A stretch of 24,474 bases of DNA from a virus, in IMG/VR virus record IMGVR_UViG_3300010373_000135, positions 1-24,474 of that record; one strand, 5' to 3'. Below, one piece after another: positions 1-7,059 of this stretch (within the stretch, counting starts at the first letter, position 1; every line of letters starts with the position of its first letter). Position numbers and translations under genes: made by a program. Under the pieces are notes generated by a model. The model made no database searches. It was given only the letters and a program-made list of their open reading frames with translations, and had not been told where the DNA came from.

Positions 1-32
1 AGCTTGATGATGAAATCCAGAAAAGTTTTCAT
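1..32 (-). CDS. Start of an unidentified gene, cut by the left edge
   Basis: An ATG on the minus strand opens a frame that reads MKTFLDFIIK and runs off the left edge. It follows an A/G-rich stretch with AAAGAG a few bases before the ATG, and it continues the late operon after the 70-aa gene to its right. Only ten codons are visible, so no function can be given. A lysis gene would be a natural guess at this place in a late operon, but nothing in the residues shows it. Confidence 0.35.
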   Translation of the reverse strand, partial: MKTFLDFIIK

Positions 33-63
33 GACTCTTTTTTCTTTCTAAAATGCCTATGAA

Positions 64-117
64 GCCATCCGAAGAGATGACCGACGAGGTAGGAAACAAT
101 CATCTGCTTCGGATGGC
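64..117 (-). terminator. Long inverted repeat after the last complete late gene
   Basis: GCCATCCGAAG (64-74) and CTTCGGATGGC (107-117) are perfect 11-base complements. AGATG (75-79) and CATCT (101-105) extend the stem to 16 pairs with one bulged base and a loop of about 21. It begins 6 bases after the stop of the preceding minus-strand gene. On neither strand is it followed directly by a T-run, so it is not a textbook intrinsic terminator. It could be an RNA processing or stability structure or an attenuator before the next gene. Confidence 0.5.
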
Positions 118-123
118 ACATAA

Positions 124-336
124 TTAGGCCGGAATCTTCGAGATCAGGCTTGCGAAAGCCGATTGAAGTGCCGGTTCGACGGCCGGGAAGACAACGGCTT
201 CAATTGCGGAAACAGTTCCGTTTCCTTTGGAAAGATCCTGAACTTCCGCAATGACTGCCGGAACAAGACCTTGCAGCAAAATTTGCAAATCCGCTGCTTC
301 CATCTTTTTAAGAACCGCTACGAGTTGAGCATCCAT
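124..336 (-). CDS. Small hypothetical protein downstream of the tail fibre
   Basis: This is a 70-aa protein starting MDAQLVAVLKKMEAADL. The ATG at 336 is chosen because AAGGAGAAG lies just upstream; a further upstream start would add an Arg/Lys-rich peptide with no RBS of its own. The protein is helical-looking and hydrophobic in patches (LQGLVPAVIAEV, AIEAVVFPAVEPAL) but has no clear transmembrane span, signal peptide or cysteines. It follows the tail fibre gene and is followed by a strong inverted repeat. I do not recognise a family. A small virion or chaperone-type protein is possible by position only. Confidence 0.7.
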   Translation of the reverse strand: MDAQLVAVLKKMEAADLQILLQGLVPAVIAEVQDLSKGNGTVSAIEAVVFPAVEPALQSAFASLISKIPA

Positions 337-411
337 TTTTCTTCTCCTTCGTTTAACTCTCAATTCAAATCGAGAGGTGTTCGGCTTGGATCATTCCTTA
401 GCCGTAAGTTT

Positions 412-1629
412 TTAAATTTCATAAGCCACCAACACCACGTATTGAACATCCATGTATGGAGATCCATTCAGTGAAAGCGGTGCTACCTGAAGCGAATATG
501 TGTAAGTCCCTGCCGCGGGAGTATCTAGAAACTGAATCGAACTCGCCGGGATAGTTAGCGCCTGACCTGCGGTCGGACTTCCTGCGCTGATTTCCATGTT
601 CTCCTCCGCTATAGCAGTAGATCCGCGGTAGAGAAGGAAGAATCCAGAAACAGGATCGGTCGAAGTATTGGCCACAATTACTCGTGTCGGGTTTCCCGCA
701 CTACCGTCGCTTTGCAGGAAAATCCTGACAGGCCTTCCTGTGGTCGTAATCGTCACAGAAAGATTTGTTACAGGAGTAAAACTGGTAGAAGTTGTGCTGA
801 AAGTCCCGGAACTAGCCGAAATAGCGACACCACCGGCAGCAACAGTCGATCCCGTGCTCCTCGACGCAAGCAGTGCTTGAGTAATCGCCTGCGCCGCGAT
901 GTTGGACGTTGAAATCGGCGGATTAGCAACGGTATCCCATGATGTTCCGTTGTTTCTAAAACTCTGACCCATCTGAGACGACAGAGTATTCGACCAAACG
1001 TTATTTCCGTCGATGAGATCGGTACCAGATCCCTTGACGCTCGTCGTATTTCCTCCGGTTCCGACATCCTTTACCGTGACTAGAAGTCCGATGGGGTTTG
1101 TCGAACATGGAGGTAGCGTATGGGTGAGGCTTCCTGCAGTGCTGTTCGACCTCACCATGTTGTCGGTGACAGCAAGAGTCGTATTGCTTGAAAGAGTCCT
1201 TACGTTTCCGGCGAACAAGCGCCAGAACGAAATATTCGAAAGAGCGTTTCCGGTGTTGCTATTGGTCAGAGAAACGTAGAGAAGACCCTGACCAGATGAA
1301 TCCTGGACGATATTTCCTTGCGAGTAGGTCGTCGTAGAGCTCCACGATGCGAGTCCAGAAACGCTCGGAAGAACGTTATCAACGGTCCACTGAAGATTTC
1401 CGCTCGCGTCCTTGAGGACAAACTTGTAAGACAGCGTCGGATCAAGCCAAACGTCGGCGTACCCTGAGGAATCTAAAACGACCGGATTCGTATTCGTCGT
1501 TCCAGATTGGTTCGAGTAAGAAACCTGAGGCGTGGTGGTTCCAGCGATGTAGGTAAATAGCTGTCCCCCCGCGAGCGGAACACCGTTCGAATCGAAAAAC
1601 CGCTGTCTAAGAAGTGGAGATAGGTTCAT
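412..1629 (-). CDS. Tail fibre / tailspike-like protein with podoviral N-terminal domain
   Basis: This is a 405-aa protein. Residues about 1-90 (RFFDSNGVPLAGGQLFTY, TTTPQVSYSNQSGT, NPVVLDSSGYADVWLD, YKFVLKDASGNLQWTVDNV) match the short N-terminal domain common at the head of podoviral tail fibres and spikes, which attaches the fibre to the tail. The rest is Ser/Thr/Gly-rich beta-type sequence without a recognisable catalytic domain. The C-terminus (about 270-405) looks like a jelly-roll-type binding domain, though that is inference. The ATG at 1629 overlaps the upstream stop as ATGA; a TTG twelve bases upstream would add MGSR and is less likely. It closes the virion block, the place P22 puts its tailspike. 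It likely binds the host surface. Confidence 0.8.
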   Translation of the reverse strand: MNLSPLLRQRFFDSNGVPLAGGQLFTYIAGTTTPQVSYSNQSGTTNTNPVVLDSSGYADVWLDPTLSYKFVLKDASGNLQWTVDNVLPSVSGLASWSSTTTYSQGNIVQDSSGQGLLYVSLTNSNTGNALSNISFWRLFAGNVRTLSSNTTLAVTDNMVRSNSTAGSLTHTLPPCSTNPIGLLVTVKDVGTGGNTTSVKGSGTDLIDGNNVWSNTLSSQMGQSFRNNGTSWDTVANPPISTSNIAAQAITQALLASRSTGSTVAAGGVAISASSGTFSTTSTSFTPVTNLSVTITTTGRPVRIFLQSDGSAGNPTRVIVANTSTDPVSGFFLLYRGSTAIAEENMEISAGSPTAGQALTIPASSIQFLDTPAAGTYTYSLQVAPLSLNGSPYMDVQYVVLVAYEI

Positions 1630-3263
1630 CCTTGACCCCAACCTTTCTGAATCTGATCCATGATTTGAGCGAGAGCTCGGCTATTAGGTTTGAAGCTCGA
1701 AGCCTGAATGGCGAGCTGTTTTCCCTTAGGGTCCGCTAGAACCTTTGCCGCAGTTTTCGGATCAAGCCCTAGATTCTGGATTCCTTGACGAGCCCATGCA
1801 TCTGGACCGGTTTGGGGCGCGACTTGTGCGGCATTTGGAAGTGCTACAACCGCTCCCGGAGACGAAACAGCGGACTGAGCTGCGGGAACCTTCGCGATCC
1901 CGCTTGCGGCCGATCCAATCTCTGACGGATTCGATTTCAGCAGGTTTCCGGCAAAGTCTGCGGCACCAGCCATTGTAGCGGCGCTACGGCTCGCTGCGGC
2001 CCTTCGGATAATAGGCGCCGCGAAAGCTCCAGGAGCTCCCGCAAGGCCTTCGCCTGCGATCATCGTTGCGGTATCGAGAAGTCCTCCGTGAGGACTTTGA
2101 TTGAGCGTGGATGCACGCCTCGTCGCCGCCTCTTCGATGGGAGACAACAGACCATAAGCCTTCTTTTGATCCATAAACAGCTTTGCCGTGTCGGGATCAG
2201 CCTTGGTCGCCGCATCCTCAACCACTTTCTGATAGATACCCGAGACTTCTTTCGCGTGTGATAAATCGGCCGGAGCGGAATTGAAGTTTGCACCCGCCTG
2301 AAATCCTCGCTTTGTAGCCTCGGCCTCGCTGATGGGAACCGATAGTTTTCCGCCATTGGCCTCGATCATGGCCTGCATTCTGTCAGCGGTCTTATTCAAA
2401 GAATCGGCGACACCGAACTGCGCTGGATCTTTTCCAAGCTTTTTAGCGCGTTGCCTGATGGCATCAACAATGTCTTGCTGTTCAACCGTTACGCCCTTGG
2501 AATCGAGACTCGATAGAGCATCTCCTATCTTTTTGCCGGAAGCCTCGAGTGCGGCAGCGGCTTTATTGGCGACTTGTGCTTGGCTATTTCCAAATCCTAC
2601 GATTCCCTGATCCAAAAGCTCTCTACCTGCATTTGGAGCGAATTTGGCCGCCTGGGCGCCCGTGGCTCCTGTCGATGCGATAGCCTTCTTTTCCGCGAAT
2701 CCCTTAAGCGCATCCCCGGCGACATTCGATGCGCCTTCAACCACATCACCGACAGGCACGTAATTGATAGGATTCGCTCCAATGTCGATTCCTGCCCCGA
2801 CGATTCCTGCGGGGCTGGCGCCAGTCGCTTTTTCAACCGAGCCTGGCGCGACGGCATTCGCTACGAATCCGATCGGAGATCCTTTAGCCATAGCTGCGAG
2901 CATTTTCTGATTTTGAGGCGAAAGGATCGAGCTCGTCGAAAGACCGGCCTTGGCAGCGATATCTTTTCCAGTCGGGGCCGTACTCGGATCGGCGCCAAAC
3001 TGAGATCCGAAAGCGGAGATCGGGTTTTGTCCGGACATCGCAGCAGAAATGGCAGCTCGTGTGGGAGCGCCAGTGTAGCTGTCCACGGCATTTCCAATCC
3101 GGTTCGCTCCCGATGCTACCGCGCTTCCGATTTGAGAAATCAGTCCAGGGCTGGATTCATCCGCGACCGGATGTTGATCCCAGTTGAAACCAGACGATCC
3201 AGGCTGAACAGTGTCCGGATCAGCCTCGTCGTATTGGCTCCAACTGAATTTAGCTCCGGCCAT
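1626..3263 (-). CDS. Large ejection (internal virion) protein candidate
   Basis: This 545-aa protein is rich in Ala, Ser and Gly and has alternating helical stretches. Residues about 200-390 are predicted-helical with coiled-coil character (AAAALEASGKKIGDALSSL, ADSLNKTADRMQAMIEANG, LFMDQKKAYGLLSPIEEAA). Residues about 395-450 are small and hydrophobic (GEGLAGAPGAFAAPIIRRA) and could insert in membrane. It is last of three consecutive proteins that sit where P22 encodes gp7, gp20 and gp16, which leave the capsid with the DNA and form a conduit across the envelope. No lysozyme or transglycosylase motif is visible. The start overlaps the upstream stop as TAATG. The role is inferred from composition and position, not from a clear family match. 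Confidence 0.65.
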   Translation of the reverse strand: MAGAKFSWSQYDEADPDTVQPGSSGFNWDQHPVADESSPGLISQIGSAVASGANRIGNAVDSYTGAPTRAAISAAMSGQNPISAFGSQFGADPSTAPTGKDIAAKAGLSTSSILSPQNQKMLAAMAKGSPIGFVANAVAPGSVEKATGASPAGIVGAGIDIGANPINYVPVGDVVEGASNVAGDALKGFAEKKAIASTGATGAQAAKFAPNAGRELLDQGIVGFGNSQAQVANKAAAALEASGKKIGDALSSLDSKGVTVEQQDIVDAIRQRAKKLGKDPAQFGVADSLNKTADRMQAMIEANGGKLSVPISEAEATKRGFQAGANFNSAPADLSHAKEVSGIYQKVVEDAATKADPDTAKLFMDQKKAYGLLSPIEEAATRRASTLNQSPHGGLLDTATMIAGEGLAGAPGAFAAPIIRRAAASRSAATMAGAADFAGNLLKSNPSEIGSAASGIAKVPAAQSAVSSPGAVVALPNAAQVAPQTGPDAWARQGIQNLGLDPKTAAKVLADPKGKQLAIQASSFKPNSRALAQIMDQIQKGWGQG

Positions 3264-4540
3264 TAGTTTACAACCTCACCGCCAGCGGCAATTGCTTCGC
3301 CTTTCATTGCCTTTGGAATCCAGCGCGATTTCCCGTCAGGTCCGCGCATTTTGATCATTCCTTCTGGAGTCGTTGAGCCACTCGATGCGACTTGTTTTTG
3401 TGATCCAGCCGGTTCAGACGGGCTTTTAGGAGCTGCTAGCGGAGCCGCGATCTTTTCCATCCGGTCCGGAAAATATTTCTGAGCGTAGGGATAAGCCGCG
3501 GCGGCCTGATCCTTGATCTGCTGAAGTCTGCTTCTCGAGAAATCGCCGAGTTGCTTAGCGGCATCGACATACCCTTTTAGTAGGGCGCCTTGGTTCGCCG
3601 GAGTAGGCTCAGCAGTGAACTTCTGCTGCAGGTTCGCAAGACTTGCCTGGATCGTATCTGGAGCGAGCTTTCGTTGAAGTTCCTCGGGAGGAACCCCGCC
3701 GTTCATGATCGAAGCAAGCGATGCACTAAATTCCTGCGCAAGCTGCGGGGTGACATTATTGAGACGAGCGATCTTTTCCTGATCGGTTTCGTTAGGCTTG
3801 GCGCCTACGTTTGCAAGAGCCTGAATCCGGTCAGCGCGATTGATTGTGTCGGTTAGGCTTCCCGTGATTTTACGGCTACTGGGATTGTTGACGTCCTCAT
3901 TGAACTTGCTGAGTTCTTCCGCGCCCTTTGAAACTCCTACCTGCTGATTCTCGGTTTGAGTTTTCTGAGTTTGAGCCGCCGTGAGTTGGTTCGCGAGATA
4001 GTCTTTAGACTGCTTAGCGGTCTGGTAGGCTTGTCTAAACCATGCGGGATCATACTCAGGTGGGACTTGATCCATCGGGACGCCTTGCGCGGCTACCTGC
4101 TTCATCACACCGTGATATGCGGCAGATCTCTGATCCTCTGGCATTGATGCAAGATGCTCAAGAGCTGGTTCCGTAATGCTCAAGATCTTTTGCGCAGTTT
4201 CTACCTGCTGCTGTTTAGCCTCGGCCTGAGCTTTATCGTTTTCGGCGAACTGCTTTTGATATCCTGGGACTTGTGATGCGGCGTACGGTTTTTTTCCTAG
4301 ATCCGACAGAAATCCCTGTCGGTTCAGATTTCCATTTTGATCGGTGTTGTCTGAGTAGGCTTGTCTTACCGCCTGAGCCGCGGCAAATTGTTGCTGTTGC
4401 TGGAGGCGCTGATACTGAAGCGCCTGATTCTGCATCCCGAGCTGTTTGAGCGTAATGGCTTTGGTCGCCGTATCAACGGGAGATGGCATGTTGACTTGCG
4501 GCACTTGCACGTTTCCGTACATCGAAGTATCTACAGCCAT
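3263..4540 (-). CDS. Gln/Ala-rich coiled-coil protein, probable ejection protein (gp20 position)
   Basis: This 425-aa protein is Gln-rich and predicted mostly helical. Residues about 30-60 hold a Gln run (LQYQRLQQQQQFAAAQAVRQ), and about 80-200 contain AENDKAQAEAKQQQVETAQ and NQLTAAQTQKTQTENQQ with coiled-coil character. The C-terminal tail (about 365-425) is Pro/Ser-rich and ends in a small region around MRGPDGKSRWIPKAMKGEA, a motif of the type DGKxxxIP often seen at the ends of phage virion proteins. GGGAG stands 7 bases before the ATG. It lies between the gp7-like gene (3 bases apart) and the 545-aa gene (TAATG overlap), the P22 gp20 slot. Function as an ejection protein is inference from position and composition. 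Confidence 0.65.
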   Translation of the reverse strand: MAVDTSMYGNVQVPQVNMPSPVDTATKAITLKQLGMQNQALQYQRLQQQQQFAAAQAVRQAYSDNTDQNGNLNRQGFLSDLGKKPYAASQVPGYQKQFAENDKAQAEAKQQQVETAQKILSITEPALEHLASMPEDQRSAAYHGVMKQVAAQGVPMDQVPPEYDPAWFRQAYQTAKQSKDYLANQLTAAQTQKTQTENQQVGVSKGAEELSKFNEDVNNPSSRKITGSLTDTINRADRIQALANVGAKPNETDQEKIARLNNVTPQLAQEFSASLASIMNGGVPPEELQRKLAPDTIQASLANLQQKFTAEPTPANQGALLKGYVDAAKQLGDFSRSRLQQIKDQAAAAYPYAQKYFPDRMEKIAAPLAAPKSPSEPAGSQKQVASSGSTTPEGMIKMRGPDGKSRWIPKAMKGEAIAAGGEVVN

Positions 4541-4543
4541 TGG

Positions 4544-5353
4544 TCAGCTCCCTGCGATTCCAAGGTTATAGTCGCTACCGGATCCATAGGTCGAAGATCC
4601 GAGCTCCGGCATGGTGATCTGTCCCGACCCGTAGTTATTTGAAGGTGCGGCCATGTATCCGCTATTCATCGGCATAGAGCCGTAGTTATTCATGTTGTTG
4701 TTGTAGGCGCTCAGCATTTGTTGCTGCATGAGATAGTTACCCATGCTCCCGCCGAGGTTGCTGGTTCCCCCTCCGACAATGTTTCCTTGCGCGATTTGAG
4801 ATGCCGCTGCGGCATTTCCAGCACCGATGGTGTTCGCGCTGATGTTGTTTGCCGTATTCATTCCCACTTGAGCGGCCTGACCGTTTGCGGTCTGTCCGAT
4901 CTGAGCTTGAGAGGCAAGTCTATTAAACCGCTGAGTTTGGTCATTATTGAATCGGTTGTAGGCGTTCTGATATTCGTTCGATGCCATTCCCTGCGTATAG
5001 TTGGCCATGTCCTTCATCATGCCGCCGCTTGCGAGTCCTCCTCGAGCCGCAGCGGATCGTTCAATGGCTTGCTGGCCCTGCTGAAGATCGAATTGATATC
5101 CAGGGTCTTGCTGAAAGTCAGACATATTGAATGTCTGCTGAAAATACGGGTCAGCCATCTCAGAGAGAGCTCTCTGACCGGCGAATCTCCATGGCGCCTG
5201 GGCGGACATCTGCTCATTGAATTCATTCGTTTGGGTTTGATTCGCGCTCTGAGCCGCCTGTTGCTGAGCGTCGTTCGCGTTGCTTGAATTGATGTAACTG
5301 ATGGTCCCGCCAATGATTGCGGCACCTGCAATTGCTGTCGCTACGCCGGACAT
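4544..5353 (-). CDS. gp7-like DNA transfer (ejection) protein
   Basis: This is a 269-aa protein. The N-terminus has a short hydrophobic segment (VATAIAGAAIIGGTISYI, residues 4-21). The core DPGYQFDLQQGQQAIERSAA then GGLASGGMMKDMANYTQGMA, NEYQNAYNRFNND and FNRLASQAQIGQTA is a pattern I recognise from phage proteins annotated as DNA transfer protein p7. These are packaged in the capsid and ejected with the genome. The C-terminal third is Asn/Gly/Met/Ser-rich and low in complexity. A G-run (GGGGGGG) upstream may serve as the RBS, and the start overlaps the cupin-SET stop by 13 bases. P22 gp7 is of similar size. Confidence 0.8.
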   Translation of the reverse strand: MSGVATAIAGAAIIGGTISYINSSNANDAQQQAAQSANQTQTNEFNEQMSAQAPWRFAGQRALSEMADPYFQQTFNMSDFQQDPGYQFDLQQGQQAIERSAAARGGLASGGMMKDMANYTQGMASNEYQNAYNRFNNDQTQRFNRLASQAQIGQTANGQAAQVGMNTANNISANTIGAGNAAAASQIAQGNIVGGGTSNLGGSMGNYLMQQQMLSAYNNNMNNYGSMPMNSGYMAAPSNNYGSGQITMPELGSSTYGSGSDYNLGIAGS

Positions 5354-6240
5354 GGTATTGCCCCCCCGATCGTTTGCGCGCTGGCAAAGGTTAGGTAGTA
5401 ATCCGTGGTGATCTCTTCTCCGTCTCCGATGTCTTTGGAGGCGACGAGGTAAACACTTCCGTTTTCAATCGTGATCATTTCGGCATTCGGGTCTGCGGCG
5501 TGATTGCAGTATCTTCCGGCAGGCGTTCTCATTCCTTGGACCCTAGCGGGAGCAATGACTTCCCCGCGTTTAAACCCGCATGCTGAAAACACGCCTTTTC
5601 CATGGATCGGTGATTCTTTGATTTCGACTGAAACAGGCCAAGGAAACAGGATTTGATCGGAAGCGTTCTCGGATACCGATTTCATTTCATCGGCCGTAGT
5701 GCCGGTGTGAAAGAGAACGTCCTCGATCGTTCGCTTCGAAGAGAGATATCCGTCTTTTGAGCGTCCCTGCCAGGTGATGACATCTGGATCTGGTTGACGA
5801 GACCCGGATTGAGGAACGCCGTCGAAGGTCTCGGAAAAAAGCATTTCTTCTAGCTTATCGATGTCTCGCTCATTCGCAGGATTGGCGTGAACCGTAATCC
5901 AGACAGTGTCCTCATGCGCGTATCCTGCTCGCTTTAGACCCGGAAACGACCTAATTACTGTCGGTGCTCCGACCTTTTTCAGTCCATCTTCTGTCATGAC
6001 GGAAATGAGTCCTGAGCTGATGACATTGAGATATTCGGTCTTCTGAATTTTTCCGACGAGTGTCGTGTTTTTTGGAATGAAAAGTTCACGAATATAAACA
6101 TCCGGAGCGAACCGGTGCGTCGTCTTGATCTGAACCTGACGATCTGGCATCGAATTCATCACGCGCTCGAGCTGGATGATCTTTCCTCTGAGCTCTGACT
6201 GCGCGCCGTTTTGAGTGGTTGCGAGTTCGTTAAGACTCAT
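5341..6240 (-). CDS. Cupin-like domain fused to a SET-domain lysine methyltransferase
   Basis: This is a 299-aa protein. Residues about 40-120 form a small beta-rich cupin-like domain (HRFAPDVYIRELFIPKNT, VGKIQKTEYLNVISSGLISV, GYAHEDTVWITVHA) of a kind frequent in phage structural regions. Residues about 203-285 carry SET motifs in order: SPIHGKGVFSACGFKRGEVI (substrate and cofactor edge), RYCNHAADPNAE (the N-H-x-x-x-P-N cofactor loop) and GEEITTDY (the catalytic-tyrosine end). SET proteins transfer methyl from S-adenosylmethionine to lysine. AGAAGGAAA precedes the ATG at 6240, which overlaps the previous stop; a 27-residue longer form is possible. No post-SET cysteines are seen. It sits between head-tail joining proteins and ejection proteins, so its target may be a virion or host protein. 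The target is unknown. Confidence 0.8.
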   Translation of the reverse strand: MSLNELATTQNGAQSELRGKIIQLERVMNSMPDRQVQIKTTHRFAPDVYIRELFIPKNTTLVGKIQKTEYLNVISSGLISVMTEDGLKKVGAPTVIRSFPGLKRAGYAHEDTVWITVHANPANERDIDKLEEMLFSETFDGVPQSGSRQPDPDVITWQGRSKDGYLSSKRTIEDVLFHTGTTADEMKSVSENASDQILFPWPVSVEIKESPIHGKGVFSACGFKRGEVIAPARVQGMRTPAGRYCNHAADPNAEMITIENGSVYLVASKDIGDGEEITTDYYLTFASAQTIGGAIPCPA

Positions 6241-6560
6241 GGATTTCCTTCTACTTTCACAAGGATCGATGATGCCGTTCCAAGGCTCAGCGAAATCACG
6301 TTGATTCGTCTGAATCTGCACGGGAAAAAGCCTGCTCCGGTTGATTCAATCAATCCGTTGCCAGGATTCGTATTTGTATGAGTCAGGATCGGCGTCCAAC
6401 TTTCGGTGGAATTACCGGTTAGCGATCCCTCGAGATTAACCGTCCAAGTGGCGCCCGATCCTGCCGGAGCGTCCACCTCTAGAGAAAACGAAGACAGAAG
6501 TGAGCCATCACCGATGAATGGACCCGGCCCTGTCGCTGAAAAGTTTTGTGGTTCGATCAT
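6237..6560 (-). CDS. Small beta-rich virion-region protein
   Basis: This is a 107-aa protein starting MIEPQNFSATGPGPFIG. A GGAGG lies about 6 bases before the ATG, which overlaps the upstream stop (ATGA). The sequence alternates polar and hydrophobic residues (FSLEVDAPAGSGATWTVNLE, SWTPILTHTNTNPGNGL, FFPCRFRRINVISLSLGTAS), suggesting a single beta-sandwich of the type found in small head or tail decoration proteins. Many phages carry similar short proteins with a WTVxLEGSLDG-like strand. I do not assign a named family. It is translationally coupled to the cupin-SET gene that follows. Confidence 0.7.
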   Translation of the reverse strand: MIEPQNFSATGPGPFIGDGSLLSSFSLEVDAPAGSGATWTVNLEGSLTGNSTESWTPILTHTNTNPGNGLIESTGAGFFPCRFRRINVISLSLGTASSILVKVEGNP

Positions 6561-6754
6561 TTCGACCTCCAAAAGGAGCGATGCCAAAACCTGAGAGGCT
6601 TGGCGTGGTGATGAAGGAGCGATTTTTGAACAAAGAACTGATGATCTTTGTCGGTTTTAACGACTACTCTGTCTGGGTTGTGCGTATCGGGTCGCATGAC
6701 ATGCCACACGTTTCCGCAATGAGACAAAAGCTTCATTCCGATTTTCACTTTCAT
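6557..6754 (-). CDS. Small basic hypothetical protein
   Basis: This is a 65-aa protein, MKVKIGMKLLSHCGNVWHV onward, rich in His, Lys and Arg with an aromatic basic C-terminus (KPLRFWHRSFWRSK). AAGGAG is about 8 bases before the chosen ATG at 6754; the longer form beginning at 6793 lacks a comparable RBS and would intrude further into the preceding gene. Start and stop overlap the neighbours by four bases each, so it is co-translated within the virion cluster. The N-terminal half looks like a small SH3-like beta barrel. No family is recognised. Confidence 0.65.
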   Translation of the reverse strand: MKVKIGMKLLSHCGNVWHVMRPDTHNPDRVVVKTDKDHQFFVQKSLLHHHAKPLRFWHRSFWRSK

Positions 6755-7059
6755 GAGTGTGCGCTCCTTACCTGTTGAAGCCAGGCACGCCATTGAACGG
6801 TCGGGGTGCCGTCAGAAGAGATCATTGGAGAGTTGATCGGAGCCGAAGCGACTCCTGATCCCGAAAATTGCGCGAAGAATCCCGCCCATGTTGGCGTCGG
6901 CGTTCCTTTTTCGGTAGAAATGGGCGCATTGATCGGAGCCGGTGCCTTTCCGAGTGATTTTGCGATTTGTCTGAAAAATGAAACCCATGGAACGCTTGGA
7001 GTTCCGTCTTTCTCAGTCATCGTAGAATTCAGAGGGACCGGAGGAATGGCTGTTGCCAT
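6751..7059 (-). CDS. Triple-repeat small protein next to gp10-like gene
   Basis: This 102-aa protein is made of three copies of one unit: PLNSTMTEKDGTPSVPWVSF at about residue 9, PINAPISTEKGTPTPTWAGF at about 42 and PINSPMISSDGTPTVQWRAW at about 76. Each ends in an FFxQ or WLQQ helix tip. The shared pattern is P-[LI]-N-[SA]-x-[MI]-x-x-x-x-G-T-P-[ST]-x-x-W. Similar single units occur in small phage tail-associated proteins, so a tail-adaptor or needle-associated role is possible. The start forms TAATG with the gp10-like stop. No biochemical function can be read from it. Confidence 0.7.
   Translation of the reverse strand: MATAIPPVPLNSTMTEKDGTPSVPWVSFFRQIAKSLGKAPAPINAPISTEKGTPTPTWAGFFAQFSGSGVASAPINSPMISSDGTPTVQWRAWLQQVRSAHS

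Noticed and set aside
2574-3266. 230-aa plus-strand ORF
   Set aside because: Arg/Ser-rich shadow of the 545-aa ejection-type gene; no motif, no RBS, and it opposes a well-supported coding frame.
4718-5287. 189-aa plus-strand ORF
   Set aside because: Antisense to the gp7-like gene, low-complexity Leu/Arg/Ser composition and no known domain.
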